A DNA stretch of 9,890 nt from contig JAZDIU010000049.1 of the NCBI GenBank assembly GCA_043804635.1, forward strand, positions 1 through 9,890, read 5' to 3'. Below the pieces are notes generated by a model. That model did not search any database. It was not told the origin of the DNA and worked only from the letters and a program-made list of their open reading frames with translations. The translations under genes and the position numbers were made by a program. Source of the DNA: JAZDIU01 sp043804635 (GTDB lineage: Bacteria; Chloroflexota; Dehalococcoidia; Dehalococcoidales; UBA2162). Below, in pieces: positions 5,215-9,890 of the stretch. The stretch's first letter is position 1. Every line of letters begins with the position of its first letter.

Positions 5215-6471
5215 TAATCTCAGCAGTTCGTCAAGATGTTCATCTGTAACGGGTCCGATTACTGCCAGACGGAGGCTATCGCCTATCAGCAGCTCCCTGG
5301 CAAGTTTTTTGATGCCGTCCGTGGTGACTTCATCGATGGCAGAGACCACTTCATCAAGGGTGAGAATACGCCCGGTGAGAATCTCCTGTCCTCCCATCCA
5401 CCCGGCACCATTATAGGTATCCTCCATTCTGAGTAACAGGCGTCCCTTGGCTGATTCTTTAGCTCTCACCAGTTCGGCTTCAGGCACATCGTGTTTAAGG
5501 CTATCGAGCTGCTCCAGGACGGACTTGACGGCGGCTTGAACGTTTTTCGGCTCGACTCCGGCGTAAATAATCATCGAACCCGAATCGTGGAAATAGCTGA
5601 CGTAGCTGCTGATGCTGTAAGCCAGGCCGAGTTTATCACGGATTTCAGTGAATAACCGACTGCTCATACCCTCTCCCAGGATTACGTTAAGCAGGTCGAA
5701 GGTGAAGCGTTTGGGATGGAGCAGGGGCAGTCCGCGCAAAGCCAGGCAGAGGTGGGCTTCGCCGGTGTCCCGCTTCTCAATTAAAAGCCGGGGATTTTTC
5801 ACATCTTTATAGGGCAGGTACAAGCGATGTGGCTGCCTGGTTTTCCAGTCGCCCAGCGCCTTGACTACTACATCTACGGCTTCTTCGTGCTGGATATTGC
5901 CGGCAATGGCAACGACCATATTGTCCGGCTGGTACTGACTCTGTAGAAAATCGAGCATCATCTCCCGGGTGATTTTAGTCACCGATTCTTTTGTGCCAGC
6001 AGTGTCCAACCCTAAAGGATGGTCCGGCCAGAGCAACTCGTCGATGAGCATATTGACCCAGTGCGAAGGAGCGTCTTTGCTCATATTAATCTCTTCGATG
6101 ATGACCGGCCGCTCTCGCTCTATTTCGGTTGGGTCGAACTTGGAGTTGAGGAGCATATCGACCAGCACGTCAATGGCCAGAGAGAAGTGAGGGAGCGTTA
6201 CCTTGCACCAGTAGATGGTTAGCTCTTTATCGGTGCCGCCGTTGAGGATGCCGCCGACCCCTTCAATCGCCGCGGCAATGTCCCGTGATGTCTCTCTTTT
6301 CGTTGTGCCTTTGAAGCAGATGTGCTCGATGAAGTGGCAAATACCCGATTCGGCGGCGGTCTCATATCTCGAGCCGATACCGAGAAAGAAGCCGATGGAT
6401 ACCGAGCGGGTCTGGGGCATATTCATCGTGGTGATTCTAAGTCCGTTATCCAGGATGGTCTTTTGATACAT
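5212..6471 (-). CDS. M16 family zinc metallopeptidase (processing peptidase-like)
   Basis: The product is 419 residues with two M16 lobes. The N-terminal lobe opens with LDNGLRITTMNMPQTRSVSIGF and carries the inverted zinc motif HFIEH (residues 46-50 from the chosen start). The distal glutamate follows about 77 residues later in RPVIIEEI. The C-terminal lobe includes the GLAYSISSYVSYFHDSGSMIIYAG region typical of the family. Members degrade or trim peptides inside a clam-shell chamber; bacterial single-chain forms of about 420 residues are usually cytoplasmic dimers. No signal peptide is visible. The ATG at 6469-6471 is preferred to a GTG two codons upstream (6475-6477), because that GTG lies within the AGAGGTG ribosome binding site. 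The gene is convergent with groEL and shares its terminator region. Substrate unknown. Confidence 0.93.
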   Translation of the reverse strand: MYQKTILDNGLRITTMNMPQTRSVSIGFFLGIGSRYETAAESGICHFIEHICFKGTTKRETSRDIAAAIEGVGGILNGGTDKELTIYWCKVTLPHFSLAIDVLVDMLLNSKFDPTEIERERPVIIEEINMSKDAPSHWVNMLIDELLWPDHPLGLDTAGTKESVTKITREMMLDFLQSQYQPDNMVVAIAGNIQHEEAVDVVVKALGDWKTRQPHRLYLPYKDVKNPRLLIEKRDTGEAHLCLALRGLPLLHPKRFTFDLLNVILGEGMSSRLFTEIRDKLGLAYSISSYVSYFHDSGSMIIYAGVEPKNVQAAVKSVLEQLDSLKHDVPEAELVRAKESAKGRLLLRMEDTYNGAGWMGGQEILTGRILTLDEVVSAIDEVTTDGIKKLARELLIGDSLRLAVIGPVTDEHLDELLRL

Positions 6472-6486
6472 ATTCACCTCTTTTAG

Positions 6487-6515
6487 ATAGTAACTCAGAT
6501 TATGCTTATGTTCAA
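6487..6515 (-). promoter_or_regulatory. Promoter of the M16 peptidase gene
   Basis: Read on the minus strand, TTGAAC (6510-6515, 4 of 6) and TACTAT (6487-6492, 4 of 6) are separated by 17 bases. The start point would be about ten bases before the AGAGGTG ribosome binding site. An 8-bp hairpin (6518-6538) lies directly upstream of the -35 box. Confidence 0.45.
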
Positions 6516-6517
6516 CC

Positions 6518-6538
6518 CTGATAGCGGTCAGCTATCAG
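6518..6538. repeat. Perfect 8-bp inverted repeat upstream of the M16 promoter
   Basis: CTGATAGC-GGTCA-GCTATCAG is a perfect 8-bp inverted repeat with a five-base loop. No T-run follows on either strand, so it is not a standard terminator. It abuts the M16 -35 box and may be an operator, or part of the dispersed repeat that continues to the right. Confidence 0.5.
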
Positions 6539-6638
6539 CCCTTCGACACCTTCGATAAACTCAGGGTAAACTAGCTCAGGACAGGCTAGCGTCTTCGAGG
6601 ATGTGGAGTATTCAGACGCTTCCAGAATGACAAAAAGA
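6539..6638. repeat. Degenerate dispersed repeat between hicA and the M16 gene
   Basis: The stretch starts CCCTTCGACACCTTCG, contains CTCAGGGTAAACTA (6560-6573) and a short inverted repeat CTAGC...GCTAG, and ends near AGAATGACA. The CCCTTCG...CTCAGGGTAAACTA combination recurs at 7398-7423, inside the fourth unit of the repeat cluster upstream of the hydrolase gene. It belongs to the degenerate intergenic repeats (CCTTCGACAAGCTCAGG type) seen across many environmental bacterial genomes. It has no credible coding content. Confidence 0.55.
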
Positions 6639-6645
6639 GGTTTAA

Positions 6646-6870
6646 TTACCTTTCAAGGAGCTCAATGAATTCATCAACGGTGATGTCGGCGGTTTTGATA
6701 ATCTTGCGGAGAATTCCGCGGCCAAGTTCGTGATGTTTAGGGACGGGGACAGGCGCTTTGCCAGGGCAAACCAGCCACACGTGACTGCCTCTAGTACGGT
6801 CTACCCGGTAGCCTAGCCTCTGAAGTGCCTTTATGCACTCGGCGCCAGATACTACGGGTAGTTTGGTCAT
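6646..6870 (-). CDS. hicA: HicA-family mRNA interferase toxin
   Basis: The 74 residues show the complete dsRBD-like HicA pattern: VSGAECIKALQRLGYRVDRTRGSHVWL at the N-terminus, a PVPVPKHHELGRGILRKIIK block, and an ITVDEFIELL end. H30 in RGSHVWL is the expected catalytic histidine. HicA toxins cleave mRNA (and tmRNA) and stop growth until neutralised by HicB. The ATG (6868-6870) overlaps the hicB stop codon by four bases (ATGA), so the antitoxin is made first and translation is coupled. No clear terminator follows; the transcript runs into a degenerate repeat and then the M16 promoter. Activity is inferred from the intact motif. Confidence 0.92.
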   Translation of the reverse strand: MTKLPVVSGAECIKALQRLGYRVDRTRGSHVWLVCPGKAPVPVPKHHELGRGILRKIIKTADITVDEFIELLER

Positions 6871-7091
6871 GAAACAGCAACCTCGACCTCTTCCAAAGCA
6901 TACTTATCGGGCACCGGGGCACCTTCTTCAGCCATCTGTTCAAGACATAACTGAATAACTTCTTTGATATTTACAAGGGCTTCGGCTTTGGTCTTTCCCT
7001 GTGTGAAGCAACTTGTCAGGACAGGGACTTCCGCCAGAAAGTAGCCATCTTCATCCTGCGTGATTACCACTGGAAACTTAACGGTTTTCAT
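6867..7091 (-). CDS. hicB: HicB-family antitoxin, short form
   Basis: The 74 residues form the HicB partial RNase H-like fold: KFPVVITQDEDGYFLAEVP, then LTSCFTQGKTKAEALVNIKEVIQLCLEQM. HicB binds and blocks HicA. This copy ends at EEVEVAVS right after that domain, with no C-terminal ribbon-helix-helix or helix-turn-helix, so it may not repress its own promoter as longer HicB proteins do. The ATG (7089-7091) is preceded by GGGGAGGTG at good spacing, and an extended -10 promoter lies about 30 bases upstream. Gene order is antitoxin then toxin with a four-base overlap, the less common but well-known hicBA arrangement. Confidence 0.92.
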   Translation of the reverse strand: MKTVKFPVVITQDEDGYFLAEVPVLTSCFTQGKTKAEALVNIKEVIQLCLEQMAEEGAPVPDKYALEEVEVAVS

Positions 7092-7117
7092 CGTGCACCT
7101 CCCCGGATGCTACTGTC

Positions 7118-7126
7118 ATTATAACA
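7118..7126 (-). promoter_or_regulatory. Extended -10 promoter of hicBA
   Basis: On the minus strand TG, one base and a perfect TATAAT (7118-7123) form an extended -10 element. There is no good -35 box 17 bases upstream. Initiation near 7111 gives a leader of about 20 bases with the GGGGAGGTG site at 7096-7104. The same TGTTATAAT string serves the tRNA-Ala promoter at 600-608. Confidence 0.65.
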
Positions 7127-7162
7127 TATAGTGGGTCCCGCTTCCGCCAGAATGGATTTATA

Positions 7163-7438
7163 GAGATTGCCACGCCTTCGACACTTCGGCGAATGGCTCG
7201 CAAAGACAGCAGGGGTGAGATTGCCACCGACACGGATTGCTTCGCCGCCGCCTGCCTAAAGCTGCGGCGGATGGTCTCGCAAAGACAGTGGGAGGAGATT
7301 GCCGTACTTCGCTCGCAATGACAGTAGAGAATTTGGTTTGCCCGTTTTTAAGACATTGGTGTATATTTAGCTTAAGGAAGATTGATAGAGATTGCCACCC
7401 TTCGGCAAGCTCAGGGTAAACTATCCGAGCAATGACAG
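7163..7438. repeat. Cluster of four degenerate GAGATTGCC...GCAATGACAG repeat units
   Basis: This fills most of the 363-base gap between hicB and the hydrolase gene. Units span 7163-7209, 7217-7288, 7295-7324 and 7388-7438. Each opens with GAGATTGCC and closes with a form of TCGCAATGACAG (TCGCAAAGACAG in the first two). ATTGC and GCAAT form short inverted ends, while the interior varies in length and sequence. Unit 2 holds an internal hairpin (CCGCCGC at 7245-7251 with GCGGCGG at 7264-7270); unit 4 carries CCCTTCGGCAAGCTCAGGG. Long frames across it translate to repeat-like peptides and are not genes. The irregular unit length and spacing rule out CRISPR. Confidence 0.75.
7338..7367 (+). promoter_or_regulatory. 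Possible promoter of the phosphotriesterase-family gene
   Basis: TTGCCC (7338-7343, 4 of 6) and TATATT (7362-7367, 5 of 6) are separated by 18 bases and lie in the only non-repeat gap of the repeat cluster. Transcription from about 7374 would place the fourth repeat unit in the 5' leader of the hydrolase mRNA. The assignment rests on sequence match alone. Confidence 0.4.
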
Positions 7439-7454
7439 TTGAAAGGATTCTGAG

Positions 7455-8393
7455 ATGGCGAAGATAAATTCTGTTCTGGGACCAATCGATACTTCGGAGC
7501 TGGGTTTCACCCTGATACACGAGCACCTTATCCTGTCTCCGGCGGGCTTTTCCTCGAATTACCCCGAGCTTTTCGGCGATAACTATATGGAGAACATCGT
7601 CAGCCGTTTGAAGGAAGCTAAGAAGGCGGGGATAGATACCATCTTAGATGCGACTACCCTAGACCTGGGACGGGATGTAAATTTCATGGCTGAGGCTTCC
7701 CGGAGAAGCGGCGTCAATATCATTGCCTGCGCCGGATGGTGGCTGGAAGCACCCCGCTTCCTGGCCGGAATCTCCGCCAATCAGTTCGCTGAAGTTTTTA
7801 GCCGTGAAATCGAAGAGGGAATCGCCGGCACCGGAATCAAGGCGGGGATTCTCAAGGCATCGAGCGATATGGCCGGTGTAACGATGGGAGAACTGGAAGT
7901 CCTGCGTGGTGTCGCCCGCGCTCATCTAAAAACTAATGTCCCGATAATGCTTCACTCTTATGCTGCTCTTCAGGTAGCCAGACAGCAGTTAGCGATTCTC
8001 AAAGAGGAGGGCGTCGACCTGACCCGGGTCAAAGTAGACCACGCTAACGACACTACCGATATAGAGTATCTTGTCTGGATTCTGGAGCAGGGCTGTTACC
8101 TCGGGATGGACCGCAACCCGGGGCGCAACGTCAGTCCGCTCGCCCGCACAATGACGCTGAAAACATTAATCGATGTCGGGTACGCCGAACGGCTGCTTCC
8201 TTCCCACGATTGGACCCTGGGGTGGCCTAAAACAGAGAATATGGCGGACGACCACGAGGAACGCAATCCCTACTACTTTCTCTTCATAAAGAAGGTAGTA
8301 TTTCCACAGCTCCGGGAGATGGGAGTTTCTAAGAAGGTTATCGACAGCCTTTTTGTAGATAATCCAAGGAAGTTTTTTGAGGGCGGTAACTAA
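7455..8393 (+). CDS. Phosphotriesterase-family metal-dependent hydrolase
   Basis: The 312 residues form a TIM-barrel amidohydrolase of the phosphotriesterase family. All binuclear metal-site positions are seen: H22 and H24 (IHEHL), K134 in GILKASS as the carboxylated lysine, H167 (PIMLHSYA), H196 (VKVDHAND) and D252 (LPSHDWTLGW). Family members hydrolyse phosphotriesters, lactones (including acyl-homoserine lactones) or other esters; sequence alone does not choose between them, and natural lactonase activity is a reasonable guess. No signal peptide is present, so it is probably cytoplasmic. The ATG follows GAAAGGA. The next gene begins 43 bases downstream on the same strand and may share the transcript. 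The protein looks intact and of normal length. Confidence 0.92.
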   Translation: MAKINSVLGPIDTSELGFTLIHEHLILSPAGFSSNYPELFGDNYMENIVSRLKEAKKAGIDTILDATTLDLGRDVNFMAEASRRSGVNIIACAGWWLEAPRFLAGISANQFAEVFSREIEEGIAGTGIKAGILKASSDMAGVTMGELEVLRGVARAHLKTNVPIMLHSYAALQVARQQLAILKEEGVDLTRVKVDHANDTTDIEYLVWILEQGCYLGMDRNPGRNVSPLARTMTLKTLIDVGYAERLLPSHDWTLGWPKTENMADDHEERNPYYFLFIKKVVFPQLREMGVSKKVIDSLFVDNPRKFFEGGN

Positions 8394-8436
8394 AAACATA
8401 CATATCCGTTTTACTTAATACAGGAGGTCGGTTGAA

Positions 8437-9507
8437 ATGGGGCTGGATAAAGAAAAAGAATTCGAGCAAGGCATCTGGGAAACATATCGCAATGAATGGG
8501 AGACTGCTGGTCGTGAGAGGCGCCAGGAACTGGATAGACGAACGAGTCGCTGGCAGGAGCTTATGGCTGGCGGATTAGCTCCTTCTCTGGCGTATGACAA
8601 GGCGATGGAAATCGATGTCAGAAAAGAAATTACTCAAGTTGTTACACCGGTTCCTGTCCATCGGTCACGCCGGCCCTGGGCACTTATCGCCACTGCGGTT
8701 ATTTTAGCCTGGGTGGCGATTGCCGGTGCCGTTTATGGTCTCATCGTTACGCAGGAGAGAGATTCGCTAAGAACAGAACTGGTAGCCACTAGAAGCGCTC
8801 TGGCGACTGCACAATCGGAACTTAACGCTACTAAACTAAGTGTGGCGGCGAAGCAATCGGAGTTAGATTCCACCAAGCACGTACTGGCTTCTACGCAATC
8901 GGAGCTTAAGACTACCCGGCAGACCCTCGATTCTTTTCAGAAAGACTCAACTAATCTTCAAGCCACATTAACGAAAGCACAGCAGCAATTGGCTGTAGCT
9001 CGAGAAACGCTGAGCGGATTGGGCATTACGCTTTCGGCGAGTCCGGAATGTTACGATGTCGACCTGGTGGATAATCCGGCGGCAAAAAATCCTACTTTAA
9101 GCCAGCTGATGGATTTTCTCGCTAAAGATTATACTGAAAACCATTCTTATATTGCCCGTTTATACGATTGTTCGCAGTTCTCCCGGGACGTTCATAACAA
9201 TGCCGAAGCGGCTGGAATCAGGGCGGCAGAAGTCCAGATTATGTTCAAGAATGAGTTTGTGGGTCATGCCCTGAATGCGTTTCTGACCACCGACTATGGG
9301 CTGGTCTATGTCGATTGTACCAAAGCTCCGGACAAATTTGCTCGGGTGGTAAACAAAAAGGAGTACCGGGCGGTGGGGGTGAATGAAGTTTCGGGTGAAA
9401 ACCTCAGGAATGACTACTGGTGGGACTCTCTGGGTTCGTATTTCTACTTTCCGAGCGCGTGGGAGAGCGGTCATAGCGTGACTTCGAGTATCAATATCTA
9501 TTGGTAG
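8437..9507 (+). CDS. Membrane-anchored coiled-coil protein with transglutaminase-like domain
   Basis: The 356 residues fall into four parts. Residues 1-80 are a charged, probably cytoplasmic region ending in the basic RSRRP. Residues 81-104 are a single membrane helix (WALIATAVILAWVAIAGAVY). Residues 107-192 are an Ala/Ser/Thr/Gln-rich coiled coil containing three 14-residue repeats with QSEL at 126, 140 and 154. Residues 203-356 are a globular domain with C245 (YDCSQFSRDVHNNAEAAG), H277 (VGHALNAFLTTD) and D293 (GLVYVDC), a Cys-His-Asp arrangement like transglutaminase/papain-fold enzymes. The positive-inside rule puts the enzyme domain outside, held off the membrane by the coil. AGGAGGT precedes the ATG. 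Whether it is a peptidase, an amidase or inactive, and what it acts on, is unknown; a link with the hydrolase upstream is only positional. Confidence 0.82.
   Translation: MGLDKEKEFEQGIWETYRNEWETAGRERRQELDRRTSRWQELMAGGLAPSLAYDKAMEIDVRKEITQVVTPVPVHRSRRPWALIATAVILAWVAIAGAVYGLIVTQERDSLRTELVATRSALATAQSELNATKLSVAAKQSELDSTKHVLASTQSELKTTRQTLDSFQKDSTNLQATLTKAQQQLAVARETLSGLGITLSASPECYDVDLVDNPAAKNPTLSQLMDFLAKDYTENHSYIARLYDCSQFSRDVHNNAEAAGIRAAEVQIMFKNEFVGHALNAFLTTDYGLVYVDCTKAPDKFARVVNKKEYRAVGVNEVSGENLRNDYWWDSLGSYFYFPSAWESGHSVTSSINIYW
8806..8931 (+). repeat. Three 42-base (14-residue) tandem repeats in the coiled-coil gene
   Basis: CAATCGGA recurs in phase at 8812, 8854 and 8896, exactly 42 bases apart, and encodes QSEL each time. 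The surrounding codons are related but diverged, giving units like LATAQSELNATK, VAAKQSELDSTK and LASTQSELKTTR. Two heptads per unit keep the coiled-coil register, so copy number could change without breaking the helix. Confidence 0.75.
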
Positions 9508-9543
9508 AGTTTCGAGTGACCATACCTTGGTTTCTCTTCATAG

Positions 9544-9599
9544 ATAAAATAAGGGATGGAATTTTTATCCCGTGAGACTTAATTCCATCCCTATTTTAT
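9544..9599. terminator. Bidirectional terminator between convergent genes
   Basis: ATAAAATAAGGGATGGAATT (9544-9563) pairs with AATTCCATCCCTATTTTAT (9581-9599) apart from one bulged base, giving a stem of about 19 pairs with a 17-base loop. The A/T-rich base of the stem supplies a T-rich tail on both strands. It lies between the coiled-coil gene (stop 9507) and the minus-strand short gene (stop 9620), where one element serving both directions is expected. Confidence 0.8.
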
Positions 9600-9619
9600 T
9601 AAGGTTGATTGCTTCATCA

Positions 9620-9784
9620 CTATTTTGCAACTGTCTCTAAACCTTCCGCTTCAGCGGCCTTTCTGGCCCGGGCTTCCTTGACTGCGGCAGCGATGCCACC
9701 GATGTTGAGATACCAGACGAATGCGGCCGGGAAGAGTACGAACGGGACTACTACTGCTAGAGCTAATACAATCTGTCCTTCCAT
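9620..9784 (-). CDS. 54-residue single-pass membrane protein
   Basis: ATG is at 9782-9784 and TAG at 9620-9622. The product starts MEGQIVLALAVVVPFVLF, continues PAAFVWYLNIGG and ends in a charged, Ala-rich helix (about 35-54, KEARARKAAEAEGLETVAK). The first 28 residues form one hydrophobic segment and the tail is basic then mixed, so an N-out, C-in orientation is likely. A strong AAGGAGG lies just before the start. The upstream partial gene ends 45 bases earlier on the same strand and has a similar tail, so these may be tandem paralogues. No family is recognised with certainty. Opposite-strand frames here are shadows. Confidence 0.78.
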   Translation of the reverse strand: MEGQIVLALAVVVPFVLFPAAFVWYLNIGGIAAAVKEARARKAAEAEGLETVAK

Positions 9785-9829
9785 TTTAGTCCTCCTTTTT
9801 CAAAATTTTCTTGCTACTCTTATTTAACC

Positions 9830-9890
9830 TTAGATTGCTGTCTTCGCAGCTTTCTCGGTGACTTTCCTCTCGTGAGCTTTCTGGAGGGCG
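9830..9890 (-). CDS. C-terminal tail of a protein cut by the window edge
   Basis: The frame is open from the right edge (first whole codon at 9887-9889) to TAA at 9830-9832. The last 19 residues read ALQKAHERKVTEKAAKTAI. This charged, Ala/Lys-rich helical tail resembles the end of the 54-residue membrane protein encoded next (AVKEARARKAAEAEG), with K-x-A/H-x-x-R-K spacing shared. The gene spacing of 45 bases and the strong ribosome binding site downstream suggest one operon. The body of the protein lies outside the window, so its identity is open. Confidence 0.6.
   Translation of the reverse strand, partial: ALQKAHERKVTEKAAKTAI

Noticed and set aside
6475..6477. GTG as the start of the M16 peptidase gene
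   Set aside because: This GTG is part of the AGAGGTG sequence that acts as ribosome binding site for the ATG at 6469-6471.
6518..6538. The CTGATAGC hairpin as terminator of hicBA
   Set aside because: No T-run follows the stem on the minus strand; the next bases are GGTTGAAC, which form the M16 -35 region.
7163..7438. CRISPR array
   Set aside because: Units are 30 to 72 bases with unequal spacing and diverged interiors. There is no constant repeat-spacer rhythm, and no cas gene is nearby.
7158..7526. 122-residue minus-strand frame (and a plus-strand frame at 7237-7419) as genes
   Set aside because: They translate the degenerate repeat cluster, giving repeat-type peptides such as VIASEVRQSP, and the longer one runs into the start of the hydrolase gene. 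There is no ribosome binding site or domain.
9609..9827. 72-residue plus-strand frame at the right end
   Set aside because: It is the antisense shadow of the 54-residue minus-strand membrane protein, which has a strong AAGGAGG site and a clear membrane helix.

Overview
The window is bacterial chromosomal DNA. It carries partial genes at both ends, densely packed short operons, strong Shine-Dalgarno sites, factor-independent terminators and a CIRCE-type groESL promoter. The gene set (rubrerythrin plus iron superoxide dismutase, groESL, an M16 peptidase, a phosphotriesterase-family hydrolase, hicBA, short hydrophobic proteins) suggests an anaerobe or microaerophile. Chloroflexota, perhaps Dehalococcoidia or a related metagenome-derived lineage, is my best guess. 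This rests on overall resemblance, not on a marker gene, so it is only moderately likely.

Layout, left to right. (1) 1-576 is the 3' part of a nitroreductase gene, followed by a tRNA-Ala(CGC) gene with its own extended -10 promoter. (2) 702-2819, minus strand and visibly AT-richer than its flanks, is an apparent oxidative-stress operon read right to left: rubrerythrin (TTG start), Fe-superoxide dismutase, an enlarged TspO/MBR-like membrane protein, and a 45-residue hydrophobic peptide gene (702-839) lying almost on the TspO-like stop codon. (3) 2820-3223 is a divergent control region. It holds a minus-strand promoter for the stress operon and a plus-strand promoter whose start point coincides with a variant CIRCE operator. 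(4) 3224-5158 is groES-groEL, ended by a strong hairpin terminator. (5) 5212-6471, minus strand, is an M16 zinc peptidase with its own promoter. (6) 6646-7091, minus strand, is a hicB-hicA toxin-antitoxin pair with overlapping genes and an extended -10 promoter. (7) 6518-6638 and 7163-7438 are intergenic stretches filled with degenerate dispersed repeats; one repeat unit lies in the probable leader of the next gene. (8) 7455-8393 is a phosphotriesterase-family metal hydrolase with all six metal-ligand positions. 43 bases on, 8437-9507 encodes a membrane-anchored coiled-coil protein with an outer transglutaminase-like Cys-His-Asp domain. (9) A bidirectional terminator at 9544-9599 separates this from a minus-strand pair of short proteins at the right edge: a complete 54-residue single-pass membrane protein and the tail of a similar upstream one.

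How the genes work together: rubrerythrin and SOD remove peroxide and superoxide, and a TspO-like protein in the same transcript fits a redox or tetrapyrrole-linked membrane role. groESL next door is a heat-shock unit with HrcA-type control. I see no clearly new defence or mobile system. The least described items are the 45-residue peptide in the stress operon, the coiled-coil/transglutaminase-like surface protein beside the hydrolase, and the paired short membrane proteins at the right edge.
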